A program made the position numbers and the translations under genes. A DNA stretch of 36,519 nucleotides from CAZMRF01 sp964568735. GTDB lineage: Bacteria; Acidobacteriota; Polarisedimenticolia; JACPZX01. Positions 25,235 to 33,059 of this stretch are shown one piece after another; position 1 is the stretch's first letter, and every line of letters begins with the position of its first letter. The DNA lies in NCBI GenBank assembly GCA_964568735.1, contig CAZMRF010000052.1:1-36519 (forward strand), in the 5' to 3' direction. Under the pieces are notes generated by a model. That model saw nothing but the letters and a program-made list of their open reading frames with translations, did no database searches and was not told the origin of the DNA.

Positions 25235-27178
25235 CTACTTCGCGGGCGTGTACCAGATGGGCGACGTGTAGGCCCTCTCTTGAAGCGTCATGCGCGTCTT
25301 CGGATCGAAATCCTTCAATCCGTAGTACTTCGCGTCGTAGGCGGTCCATCGCGGCGTGGGGATCTCGATCACCCGCGCGTAGTAGAAGGCCCTCAGCGAC
25401 GGATCGAAGTCCGGGTCTTTCCAGACGGTGATCAGCTCGGGATCCCCGATCGTGTTCGTCCAGTTGGCGTTCGCGAGGTCCACGGTGTTCCCCACGGGGG
25501 CCTTGCAGCGGCCGTCGGACCCGATCGTCCTTCCGTCCGACACGGCCACGTCGTAGATCGCCTCTCGAAGCTCGCCGGACTTGTCCATCCAGCCCTTGAT
25601 GATCTGGATGCGATCCAGGTTGGCGCCGATGGGATCCTTCAGCGCCGCCACGAGGAAGGTCGGGCTCTTCCCGGCCGGGGCCTGGCGCAGGTCGCCCCCC
25701 ATGGGCACTCCCTTCTGGTAGCCGGCCAGGGCCGGGCTCCTCGTCGCGGCGTCGCCCGCCTGGAACTCCCAGCCGCCGAAGAAGCGGACGATCATCCGTG
25801 GGCCGGTGCTGGCGTACGTCTCCTTGCGCTGCATGGCATCCCAGATGGACTCGCGGGTGTTCTCCGTGGCCCAGACGGCGGCGTAGCCCGAGGCGCCGAC
25901 CTCCCAGTCCATGATCTTCACGCCGGTCTGAGGATTGTCGAAGAAAACCTTGGTCAGCCGATCCGGGCTGGGCTCCTGGGGCGTGGTCTTGCCGAAGAAG
26001 TTCTCCTCCTCCATGGCGGAGAGCCCCGTGTGCGCGTCGCTGCTGCCGACCAGCCCGAATTTGTAGGGATTCGTGCCGAGAGAAGCCTCGAGCTTGAGAC
26101 CGTTCTTGTACGCGGATCGGGCGTACTCGAACTCGAGCATCTCCTTCTTCTTCACCACGCTGCCGTCGAGGTTGCCCTTGTCCCAGATCTCGAACTCGGC
26201 GAACTCGTCGTTCGGCGACAGGAAGGGATGGGACTCGCCGGTGCCCTTGGTCTGAGTGGTTTCGTAGAGCCGCTCCCACTTCGCCCGCGTTTCGGCGTAC
26301 TCGCGGTCGACGGGCCTGCCGGTGAACGACTCGATCAGCGGGAACATCAAGCCGCTGCTCAGGTTGCCGTTGTGGGCGATGGCGAGGACGCTGCCGCCGG
26401 TCTTCTCCTCGTAGGCGGCCATCCACTTCCAGAGCTCACGCGGATTGTCGCTGCCCATCGGCGGGTAGACGGTGAAAGGTTCGACCTGGCTGGCCTTGTC
26501 GCCGTTGTCGCGGAAGATGACGTTTCGGTGGAGGTTGTTGCCGCCGGTGTTCGACGTCCATTCATATCCAATGAAGGCGGTGAAGCGGCCCGGATCGTTG
26601 AAGTCCTCGGCCGCCTTGATGGTCTCCGCCCAGGCGCCCTTGTAGCCCTTCGTTCCGGGAAAGTACATCAGCGCCTGCGGGAACTTCCCATGGGAGAAGG
26701 CCACGATGATCTCCATCGCGGCCTCCGCGCCCTTGCCCGACTCGATCATGTCATGCCACTTGCGTCCGGTCGGATCCGCGAGCAGCTCCGGCTTGCCCGC
26801 GAACAGGTCCGGGAAGAAGCCCATGTTGTCGGAATGATCGGCCACGACCAGGAAGTCCAGCGGACGCGCAAGCTTCACGGGTTGCCCGCTCGAGGAGGTG
26901 ACCTCCTCCCCTCGCGCGAAGCGATAGGCGCCCCTGGGGTCGATCCGCGCCCCGAAGGCGCCCGCGTCCATCGAGAAGCTGGTATGGAGGTGCGTGTCCC
27001 CGAAGAAGGGCCGGGTCGGGAAGCTCCGCCCCGCGTAGGGCGAGTAGCCCCGCTTCGGGAAGGACTTCTCGGCCGCTGCCTTGTCGGGCGCCCCCGCATC
27101 CTGCGCGATTACCGGCAGGGACAAGGCGAGCGCCAGGAGGGCTGTCAGAACCGTTCGACAAGCGGAGCGCATCTGCAT
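25235..27178 (-). CDS. DUF3604 family secreted PHP-like metal hydrolase
   Basis: 647-residue exported protein. A signal peptide spans residues 1-26 (ALSLPVIAQ). Metal-site motifs recall the PHP amidohydrolase superfamily: FFGDTHLHTSFSMDA (HxH), VVADHSDNMG, IGYEWTSN with NNLHRNV, IAHNGNLS, and GSSDAHTG near the end of the barrel. DUF3604 members are periplasmic and lack a firmly known substrate. ATG 27178 follows GAGGAG at eight bases; the longer frame to 27205 is less likely. It sits between the small ORF downstream of the porin and the octaheme cytochrome, consistent with a shared periplasmic pathway. Confidence 0.9.
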   Translation of the reverse strand: MQMRSACRTVLTALLALALSLPVIAQDAGAPDKAAAEKSFPKRGYSPYAGRSFPTRPFFGDTHLHTSFSMDAGAFGARIDPRGAYRFARGEEVTSSSGQPVKLARPLDFLVVADHSDNMGFFPDLFAGKPELLADPTGRKWHDMIESGKGAEAAMEIIVAFSHGKFPQALMYFPGTKGYKGAWAETIKAAEDFNDPGRFTAFIGYEWTSNTGGNNLHRNVIFRDNGDKASQVEPFTVYPPMGSDNPRELWKWMAAYEEKTGGSVLAIAHNGNLSSGLMFPLIESFTGRPVDREYAETRAKWERLYETTQTKGTGESHPFLSPNDEFAEFEIWDKGNLDGSVVKKKEMLEFEYARSAYKNGLKLEASLGTNPYKFGLVGSSDAHTGLSAMEEENFFGKTTPQEPSPDRLTKVFFDNPQTGVKIMDWEVGASGYAAVWATENTRESIWDAMQRKETYASTGPRMIVRFFGGWEFQAGDAATRSPALAGYQKGVPMGGDLRQAPAGKSPTFLVAALKDPIGANLDRIQIIKGWMDKSGELREAIYDVAVSDGRTIGSDGRCKAPVGNTVDLANANWTNTIGDPELITVWKDPDFDPSLRAFYYARVIEIPTPRWTAYDAKYYGLKDFDPKTRMTLQERAYTSPIWYTPAK

Positions 27179-27198
27179 GTGGTCTTCTCCTCGTCCTC

Positions 27199-27321
27199 TC
27201 ACCATACGGCCTCTGTCATGACCGTTCGGCCGTTGAGGGACTGGACTGGCCGGTTGATACCCATGAGGATCGCCGCGAGATGCGCGATCTGATTCGTCGA
27301 GAGCTTAATGGCGGTCGTCAT
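27199..27321 (-). CDS. Small ORF (40 residues) coupled to the porin stop
   Basis: Its ATG overlaps the TGA of the DcaP-like gene (ATGA) and it ends 20 bases before the DUF3604 start, filling the only gap in the operon. The product begins MTTAIKLSTNQIAHLAAILMG and ends in TVMTEAVW. It has a mid-length hydrophobic patch but no clear signal peptide, cysteines or known motif. Composition looks protein-like and codons follow the local GC-ending preference. It may be a real microprotein, a remnant of a larger gene, or chance. Confidence 0.45.
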   Translation of the reverse strand: MTTAIKLSTNQIAHLAAILMGINRPVQSLNGRTVMTEAVW

Positions 27322-28592
27322 ACGAAGTGCCACGTGATCGAGAACTGGAAGCGCCAGGCGTCGCCCCGGGAATCATCCCTGTCCTCGCGGCGCCCCCAGA
27401 GCAGCTCTCCGCCGCAATCCACGAGCCGGTAGGGAGTCCAGATGAGGTTCGCCCGCGCGTCCTCTGTCCTCGAGATCGAAGTTCCCGGCTGTGAGGAGTC
27501 GGTCTCCAGGTCGGCTACGCTCAGCGTGATTCCGGAGCGGAGATTCTCCCGCCAGTGGCGGACGGAGCCCAGGACGACGGCCGTCGCCCGCATGGTCTCG
27601 AGGTCCCCCGCCGGCGTGATCACGGCGTCGGCGCTCTGTCCGCCGAAGGACTCGATGTAGCGGCCGATGCCCTGGCCGTGCGCGATCTGGCCCATGAACT
27701 CGAACTTGCCGAGCGTTTTGATCCTGAAGGTGCCATTGAGGCCCCAGCCGATCTCCGCGAGATCCGGATCCCCCTGCTCGCCGTCGAAGCGGATCCGTCT
27801 CAGGATCCCGGCCACCTGGAAGTGGCCTCGATCCCTCTCGTAGCGGAAGTAGGTGGGCAGGTCGGCCGCGTCGCTCCGGGGAGAGCCCATCATCCCCGCG
27901 GGCACCGTGAACTGCGGGTCGGGGTTCTCGACGGCGATCGCCCAGGTCAGGTGCTTCGACAGCGGCTGCGTGTAGCGGATCATCGCCTGGCGGACGAGGA
28001 TCTCCGCGTCGGCGCCTTCGAGGTCGATCGTGACCGGGCGGGCCGAGATGTCCATGAAGGTCGACCAGGTCTGGCCTCCGAGCAGGCGGCCGAGCTGACC
28101 GTAGGCGTGGCGCATGCGGAAGACGCTCTTGTCACCGAAGAAGTCGCCTTCGACAAAGGCACGCAGCTCCCCGGCGGGAGGCGCGGGGGATCGGAACTCC
28201 ACGTTGAATCGCGTCGCGCGCGCGCTCAGCGAGGCCCGGCCTCCCTGATCGGCGGCGGGCGTTCCCTCGACGGGGATCGTGTTCACCTTGAACTCGTCCG
28301 GATCGCCGATGGCGTCGAAGTCCTGGATGAAGTCGACCTTCGCGAAGCCCCCGAAGGCCACGGTCGCATCCGTCCCCGGAATGCGGATCGACCCGGGCGG
28401 AGATGCTGCCTCGGCGGCCACCGGGGCGGAGGCGGAGACCGGCTCTTCGGCTCGGGGCACAGTGAAGCCCGATCCCACGACGACGGACGAGACCAGGCAG
28501 GCGCAAGCCCGAGCGACACTCACGCCGGAACCCCGAAGCTGCCTGGTCAGGTCCAATCCCCTCGTCTTCCTGGAGCCCGAGACTTCCCGCAT
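27318..28592 (-). CDS. DcaP-like outer-membrane porin
   Basis: 424-residue beta-barrel precursor. DcaP-family features: IRIPGTDATVAFGGFAKVDFIQDFDAIGDPDEF after the signal peptide, the block ATRFNVEFRSPA...LRAFVEGDFFG, and LRHAYGQ-like RMRHAYGQLGRLLGGQTWSTFMD. It ends FQFSITWHFV, with alternating barrel strands and an aromatic near the C-terminus. DcaP proteins are trimeric channels that take up dicarboxylates, aromatic acids and other negatively charged solutes. The ATG at 28592 puts 23 residues before the signal-peptide core; an internal GTG at 28523 gives a more ordinary signal peptide. It is read into the small ORF and DUF3604. Confidence 0.85.
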   Translation of the reverse strand: MREVSGSRKTRGLDLTRQLRGSGVSVARACACLVSSVVVGSGFTVPRAEEPVSASAPVAAEAASPPGSIRIPGTDATVAFGGFAKVDFIQDFDAIGDPDEFKVNTIPVEGTPAADQGGRASLSARATRFNVEFRSPAPPAGELRAFVEGDFFGDKSVFRMRHAYGQLGRLLGGQTWSTFMDISARPVTIDLEGADAEILVRQAMIRYTQPLSKHLTWAIAVENPDPQFTVPAGMMGSPRSDAADLPTYFRYERDRGHFQVAGILRRIRFDGEQGDPDLAEIGWGLNGTFRIKTLGKFEFMGQIAHGQGIGRYIESFGGQSADAVITPAGDLETMRATAVVLGSVRHWRENLRSGITLSVADLETDSSQPGTSISRTEDARANLIWTPYRLVDCGGELLWGRREDRDDSRGDAWRFQFSITWHFV

Positions 28593-28682
28593 GCGGAGCT
28601 TGGCGGACCCCTTTGTTCGTGGCCTGCTCCAGGCCGTTCCTCGGTTGGTCCCGCGGGTTTCAGCGCCCGGGGACGCTCGTCT

Positions 28683-29465
28683 CTACCAATGGAACACGAA
28701 GCCGGCGATCGGTCCCGACATGGTGATGTCCGTATCGATCTTGACGTCACCATCGTTCTCGAAGTTCATCTCCATCTGCCGGTATCCGAAACGCACGCTG
28801 TACTTCCCCGAGTCACCGAGCTGGACGCCCATCGTGCCGATGGCGTTCCAGGTCAGATCGGTGTCGCCGGTCCCGACGTCCCCTCGGATCGCGAAGTCCC
28901 AGCGCTTCGCGAAGGCGTGCGAGTAACGGCCGCCTACGAAGGCGTCGGTGAAGGTCTGGTCGTCTCCGAGCGTCGTCTGCGCGTTGAAGGGCGCAGGGAT
29001 GTCGAGCTCCACCTCTGGATCGACCTGGAGAACTCGTACCCCGAAGAGCAGGTCGAAGCCATGCGTGTCGCCGGAGAGCCTCCAGAATCCGCCGCCCTCG
29101 AGGATGAGCATGCTGAGATCGGCGTCGACGTCCGTCCCGCCGGGCAGAGGTGGCCGGGGCGAAGTCGTGAAATCGTCGCTGAGAGCCATGTAGAGAGCGT
29201 CGAAGAGGAACCCCCACTTGCCGTTGCGCCCCTCGAAGTGGACCATCCCGGCCATGTCGGTCTTGTCGAGGAGGTCCCCGAAGCTGACGTCCGAATTGAG
29301 GACGGGCTCGTCATTGGCCTCCACGTCCATCTTGACTCCGGCGCCCCAGAAGTAGGGAGCGAGCGTCCACTCCCACTCGGCAGCCTCTGCGGCTCCGCCC
29401 GGCGCCACGAAGCCTGCCGCCAGGACGACCAGTGCCGCCATCAACCAACGTGAGCTCGTTCTCAT
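28683..29465 (-). CDS. Outer-membrane beta-barrel protein, uncharacterised
   Basis: 260 residues with a signal peptide (1-28, ending AEA-AEW). The mature part consists of alternating strands typical of small barrels: WEWTLAPYFWGAGVKMDVE, NGKWGFLFDALYMALSDDF, FDLLFGVRVLQVDPEVE, DAFVGGRYSHAFAKRWDFAIRGDVG, ending PIAGFVFHW. It resembles proteins annotated as outer-membrane beta-barrel or porin-like, with no specific function. GGAGAACGAAGAG precedes the ATG. The porin gene follows after 90 bases, which contain an imperfect GC-rich stem but no terminator T-run, so cotranscription with the porin is plausible. Confidence 0.82.
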   Translation of the reverse strand: MRTSSRWLMAALVVLAAGFVAPGGAAEAAEWEWTLAPYFWGAGVKMDVEANDEPVLNSDVSFGDLLDKTDMAGMVHFEGRNGKWGFLFDALYMALSDDFTTSPRPPLPGGTDVDADLSMLILEGGGFWRLSGDTHGFDLLFGVRVLQVDPEVELDIPAPFNAQTTLGDDQTFTDAFVGGRYSHAFAKRWDFAIRGDVGTGDTDLTWNAIGTMGVQLGDSGKYSVRFGYRQMEMNFENDGDVKIDTDITMSGPIAGFVFHW

Positions 29466-29625
29466 CTCTTCGTTCTCCGTGCGCGCTCACGCGCGCCTGA
29501 TATTCGCTTCGTAGCGGGTGTTTGAAGCGTCGCGTTCCGCACTCCTGAAGCCCCGCCTTTCCATCGAAAGGAGGCAAGTCCTCCTCCACCGCGCTCTCCA
29601 TGCGAGCCCGGCACGTGGGCTCATT

Positions 29626-29669
29626 CTGTCGTGATGTGTTCGCCCGGCTGTCGTGATGTGCTCGCCGGG
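29626..29669. repeat. Two tandem 22-bp direct repeats
   Basis: CTGTCGTGATGTG-T-TCGCCCGG (29626-29647) is followed directly by CTGTCGTGATGTG-C-TCGCCGGG (29648-29669), with two mismatches. They lie between the zinc-ribbon stop and the beta-barrel start, about 160 bases upstream of the latter. This could be a tandem activator or repressor site. A GAGCCC/GGGCTC stem (29605-29622) lies next to it. Confidence 0.6.
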
Positions 29670-29671
29670 CC

Positions 29672-30007
29672 CTAGGCGTCGGTCCAGCGCAGCTTGACGG
29701 CTTTCCCCCCCGCTTCCACGACGACGCGCGGCTTGCCCTGCCCGGCCAGCCACGGGTTCAGCGTCGAGTGGGCGAACTGCGCGGGGGACTTTCGGAACTC
29801 CTCCATGGGGATGTCGGGCCACTTCCCCAGGACGAAGAGGTGCAGTCCTCCGGTCCACCAGAAACGCACGGGGAAGGGCGAGAGGTGGCCACACCGGTCG
29901 CACTTCACGCCCGCGGGCGGCGCGTCGAAAATCTCCGCGGCCACCGTCTGGCCCTTGTACAGGGTGGCGCCACATTTCTCGCAACCGAATTCGGGGATCT
30001 CCTGCAT
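29672..30007 (-). CDS. Zinc-ribbon protein, uncharacterised
   Basis: 111 residues. Two Cys pairs (C9-x2-C12 and C36-x2-C39) form a likely zinc ribbon at the N-terminus. It is followed by an aromatic-rich segment, FPVRFWWTGGLHLFVLGKWPDIPMEEFRKSP. No signal peptide, so probably cytosolic. The ATG follows AGAGGTAG. A TAGAAT on the minus strand (30080-30075), about 70 bases upstream, may be its -10. First gene of the minus-strand run; whether it belongs to the porin operon is unclear because 206 bases with repeats follow. Confidence 0.7.
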   Translation of the reverse strand: MQEIPEFGCEKCGATLYKGQTVAAEIFDAPPAGVKCDRCGHLSPFPVRFWWTGGLHLFVLGKWPDIPMEEFRKSPAQFAHSTLNPWLAGQGKPRVVVEAGGKAVKLRWTDA

Positions 30008-30242
30008 GCATCTACCTCTGTATCAGAGCCTCATGGCCCGGTGGCGGCGCGCCCTTGTGCTGGCTAGGCGCGCCATTCTACCCGATCCGGCAACCGCTCT
30101 GTTCAATGCGGATCGCCTCGCTGAGCCGCCTGGAAAGGCCTTTTCCGCGGGACGCCGGGCACAGCGCGGGGCCAGTTCCTAGGAGTCGGCCCCGAGCCGC
30201 CTCGGTGCGGGGGGCCTTGGTGGGTACCTCATCCGGATGCAC

Positions 30243-30248
30243 TAGAAT
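30243..30248 (+). promoter_or_regulatory. TAGAAT -10 element giving a leaderless start
   Basis: TAGAAT ends six bases before the GTG at 30255, so +1 is predicted at the G of the start codon. No Shine-Dalgarno sequence is seen. The spacing is identical to that at the other nucleotidyltransferase module (21046-21058). The 240-base gap between this gene and the divergent zinc-ribbon gene holds no other gene I can support. Confidence 0.5.
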
Positions 30249-30254
30249 CACCGC

Positions 30255-30749
30255 GTGGCCATCTTCGGACCGCTCTTCAAGGCGCTCAACGAAGCCGAGA
30301 TTCGCTACGTCGTGGTCGGGGGCCTCGCCGTCGTGCTGCACGGCCATGCACGCCTGACGGCGGACGTGGATCTGATCGTGGATCTCGATCCGGCGCAGGC
30401 GGCCCGCACGATCCAGGTCCTCGTCTCCCGGGGGTTCCACTCCCGAGTCCCGGTCAACCCGGCGGATTTCGCGGATCCGGCGATCAGAGAGGCATGGATC
30501 CGTGAGCGGGGAATGCAGGTCTTTTCCATGTTCGATCCATCCAACCCCATGCGAGTCGTCGATCTTTTCGTCAGTCACCCGATACCCTTCGAAGAGCTCT
30601 TCGAGCGCTCCACCCGTTTCGACCTGGTCGAGACTCACGTCCAGGTTGCTTCCATCCCGGACCTGATCCGCTTGAAACGAATGGCTGGGCGGCCCCAAGA
30701 TCTCGCTGATATCGAGCGACTCGAGGCCATCCAGAGGGAGAGGGGATGA
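30255..30749 (+). CDS. Nucleotidyltransferase of MNT/AbiEii-like type
   Basis: 164 residues. Nucleotidyltransferase core: YVVVGGLAVVLHGHARLTADVDLIVD, with G22-G23 and metal-binding D37-V38-D39. A further Asp lies in MRVVDLFV. The C-terminal half is helical, with IPDLIRLKRMAGRPQDLADIERLEAI, a motif shared with many such enzymes that bind their nucleic-acid or protein target. The GTG start is set by the adjacent TAGAAT. Followed by a small gene overlapping by four bases (ATGA). Likely toxin or antitoxin of a two-gene module; substrate unknown. Confidence 0.78.
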   Translation: MAIFGPLFKALNEAEIRYVVVGGLAVVLHGHARLTADVDLIVDLDPAQAARTIQVLVSRGFHSRVPVNPADFADPAIREAWIRERGMQVFSMFDPSNPMRVVDLFVSHPIPFEELFERSTRFDLVETHVQVASIPDLIRLKRMAGRPQDLADIERLEAIQRERG

Positions 30750-30943
30750 GCGTGGATCAGCCTGAGCCTCCTCCCCCGCCCGACCCGTGGGATGCCACGT
30801 GGGAGGGGGCGCGAAAGCAGCTGCTCCTATCCACCCTGCTGGCCTCCCCCGCCCAGCGGCTCGCCTGGCTCGAGGAGATGCTGGAGCTCGCCTATCGCGC
30901 GGGCGCCCTCGGCTACGGTGACGGGGGCAAGCGCGACGCCTGA
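30746..30943 (+). CDS. Small partner protein of the nucleotidyltransferase
   Basis: 65 residues. A Pro-rich N-terminus (EPPPPPDPWD) precedes one amphipathic helical region, RKQLLLSTLLASPAQRLAWLEEMLELAYRAGAL. No HEPN motif and no DNA-binding fold. It starts at the ATGA overlap with the nucleotidyltransferase stop, which supports a coupled module. It could be an antitoxin or a stability partner; the motif S-P-A-Q-R-L-A-W-L-E-E is the best handle for a search. Confidence 0.65.
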   Translation: MSVDQPEPPPPPDPWDATWEGARKQLLLSTLLASPAQRLAWLEEMLELAYRAGALGYGDGGKRDA

Positions 30944-30996
30944 CGAGCGCAGTTGCGATCGTCTTCCTTCAAACCCCTGGGCCTCCACTCGCCTGC

Positions 30997-32151
30997 TCAC
31001 CCCAGCATCCTCAGGATCTTCAGCAGAACCTCCTTGAACGGTATCTCCAGGCTGGCGGCGGCCAGCATCGGCAGCGCCACGGGGACGAGCACTGAAGCGA
31101 GTGATCGAATCCCCAGCACGGCGATCTTCATGTTCGCGGCCGTGTCGTACACCGGACCGATGTCGGTCGCAGAGCTGACGTCGTCGGCCGGCAGAGGGGC
31201 ATCGCCTTCGCCGGCTGCGCGTGCCCGGATGACCCGAGTCTGCCGCCAGGCGATCGCACCGTGCTCGAACCGGGCCTCGAACCGGAACCGTCGTAGCTGC
31301 CGGCTGAAGACAACGAGCGGTGCGAGGAACAGCACGAGAAGAATGGCCGTGTAGATGCCGGCCAGCATCCTGAACGACGCCACGTGCGCGCCATGGTGCG
31401 CGATCTCATGCGCCATCCGGCTAGAGACCATCAAGGACAGCGCCAGGATCACAGGAATGAACGCCGACGGCACCACCTCGAGAAAGCCGAGGCCTCCCAC
31501 GCGGTCCGGGTGGGCAGGTGACAGCTTCAGGCCGAGGGCGGCGATTCGCGCGAAGAGCCAGGTGACGACTCCCAGTCGCCAGATCCAGGCGACCACCAGC
31601 AACAGGAACAGGGGCCTGACAACCCAGTCGAACCAGAGGCCGCCGAGACCCAGCCCTCCTTCGCCCGCCGCCCAGTTCAGGCTGTCGGCGGTGTGTGGCC
31701 CGGCGCTGCCCGCCACCGTCGCGACGACCACCAGCGCAGTGATGAGGCCCCAGGCGAGACGCGAGCCGAGCAGGCGGCCCGCGGAGCGGACGGCGGCTTC
31801 GAGCCGGGGGCGATCCTCGCCCGGAACGAGGCCCGACACGCCGAAGTGGCCCACGACGCGCTCCAGCACACGTTTCGCGGAAGGTTCCGCCAACACCATG
31901 AGCGGGATGGCGATCAGGCAGCGGACGTGTATCTCGACGTGGTGGAGCAGCGGCTCGGAAACCTGCCCGGGCATCAGGCGCCCGCGGAGTGCCGCCCAGA
32001 CGATCATCGGCAGCCATGTCAGGAGAGCGAGGAAGATCGCACGGCGGGCCGCTCCGTGACCCTTGCGTGGAGCCAACCCGATCCGACGCTGCAGATGAAG
32101 CAGCGGATCGTCCGTCAGCGAGAAGTCGAGCCGTGGAGTGCTTCCTGCCAT
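30997..32151 (-). CDS. Polytopic inner-membrane protein, uncharacterised
   Basis: About 384 residues from ATG 32151. The N-terminal FSLTDDPLLHLQRRIGLAP precedes hydrophobic segments at roughly 35-60, 75-95, 140-165, 185-210 (LFLLLVVAWIWRLGVVTWLFARIAALGLKL), 230-250, 270-295 and 345-370. I count six to eight, with the charged loop PAHPDRVGGLGFLEVVPSAF in the middle. I do not recognise a named family. The longer frame to 32565 overlaps the upstream barrel gene and looks like a shadow. It lies 26 bases after the MetA-pathway-type gene and is probably cotranscribed. It converges with the nucleotidyltransferase module. Confidence 0.72.
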   Translation of the reverse strand: MAGSTPRLDFSLTDDPLLHLQRRIGLAPRKGHGAARRAIFLALLTWLPMIVWAALRGRLMPGQVSEPLLHHVEIHVRCLIAIPLMVLAEPSAKRVLERVVGHFGVSGLVPGEDRPRLEAAVRSAGRLLGSRLAWGLITALVVVATVAGSAGPHTADSLNWAAGEGGLGLGGLWFDWVVRPLFLLLVVAWIWRLGVVTWLFARIAALGLKLSPAHPDRVGGLGFLEVVPSAFIPVILALSLMVSSRMAHEIAHHGAHVASFRMLAGIYTAILLVLFLAPLVVFSRQLRRFRFEARFEHGAIAWRQTRVIRARAAGEGDAPLPADDVSSATDIGPVYDTAANMKIAVLGIRSLASVLVPVALPMLAAASLEIPFKEVLLKILRMLG

Positions 32152-32177
32152 CTCGGCTTGCCCCGCCGCATCCGCGG

Positions 32178-33059
32178 CTACTTCGCCTTTGGGAGGATCA
32201 GCGTGAAGGTGAGCCTGAGCTTCCACTGCGGACCCACCTCGGGGTGCTCGAAGTAGTAGCCCCCGCCTACTCCCATGCTGAAGGGAAAGGGTCCAAACCG
32301 GGTCACCTTGCTGACGTTGCCCAGGAGCGGCGCAGTCCACTTTTCCCCGCTGTCGGCCTCCCAGTTGTAGGAGGATTCGCTGCTCACGCCGAGAGTCAGC
32401 GCGCTCTTTGTCGTGTAGGAAAGAAAGGGCTGGACGTAGCTCTGACTCACGTCCGCTCGCTCCAGGTCTCCCGTATCGGCGTAGGACCAGAGGTGGTTCG
32501 CGAGGCCGCCGTAGGTCCAGTGGCCTGCCTGCTTCAGAATCACGACCGTGGGCCCCGCCGTCCACTTTCCGGAGCCCAGGAAAGGATTGGTCGTCGTGGG
32601 GAGGCCCATGGCCGGCCCGATCCCCCAGATGGCCCAGGTCGGTTTCGATGGCGAGATGAAGGCCGAGGCGAGGATGTCGCCTGTACCCGATTCTCCGGAT
32701 ACGGCGGGGGAGTTTGGATCGAACACCGGTTGGTTAAGATAGGGCACGATGAATCGTCCGATCAGGCTCCAGTTCTCGGCAATCTTGAAGGGAACGACCG
32801 GCTGGAAGTTGAGAATGAAGCGCATGTTCTCGTCGTCGTTGCTCGGTCCCACTCCGTTATCCCAGTTGAACTGGAGGGGGACGCTCACGAGATCGGCGAC
32901 TGGATTGGAGAGCTGCTTCGCCAGATCCTCGGCATCCTTGTCCGGTCCGGCGGCTTGCGCCTGGATGAGGGTAGGGAGCGCGAGCATCAGCGCTGCTCCC
33001 CATGCACACGCCTTGATGATCGTGGGTTTCAGGGTTGTGATCGACTGACACGTATTCAT
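32178..33059 (-). CDS. MetA-pathway-of-phenol-degradation-type outer-membrane protein (neuromedin-U-annotated family)
   Basis: 293 residues with a signal peptide (ending IQAQA). Characteristic segments of this bacterial barrel family are FILNFQPVVPFKIAENWSLIGR, GTGDILASAFISP, WGIGPAMGLPTTT, GKWTAGPTVVILKQAGHWTYGGLANHLWSYA, YVQPFLSY, ending GPQWKLRLTFTLILPK. Members are outer-membrane channels thought to admit aromatic compounds; direct evidence is thin. ATG 33059 follows GAGGAG at six bases; an in-frame extension to 33167 is less likely. Confidence 0.8.
   Translation of the reverse strand: MNTCQSITTLKPTIIKACAWGAALMLALPTLIQAQAAGPDKDAEDLAKQLSNPVADLVSVPLQFNWDNGVGPSNDDENMRFILNFQPVVPFKIAENWSLIGRFIVPYLNQPVFDPNSPAVSGESGTGDILASAFISPSKPTWAIWGIGPAMGLPTTTNPFLGSGKWTAGPTVVILKQAGHWTYGGLANHLWSYADTGDLERADVSQSYVQPFLSYTTKSALTLGVSSESSYNWEADSGEKWTAPLLGNVSKVTRFGPFPFSMGVGGGYYFEHPEVGPQWKLRLTFTLILPKAK

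Noticed and set aside
22671..26426. Single 1251-residue frame from inside DUF3604 through the cytochrome
   Set aside because: The upstream part is out of frame with DUF3604 and has shadow composition; a signal peptide and lipobox near 25193-25090 mark the true N-terminus.
25034..27292. 752-residue plus-strand ORF opposite DUF3604 and the cytochrome
   Set aside because: Mirror frame of well-supported genes with clear domain motifs on the minus strand; long antisense frames are expected in DNA this GC-rich.
28620..28680. GC-rich imperfect stem between beta-barrel and porin genes as a terminator
   Set aside because: No T-tract follows on the transcribed strand, and the stem has bulges.
27555..29453. 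632-residue plus-strand ORF opposite the porin and beta-barrel
   Set aside because: Antisense shadow; the minus strand encodes proteins with signal peptides and barrel strands, the plus frame only low-complexity Arg/Gly/Asp-rich sequence.
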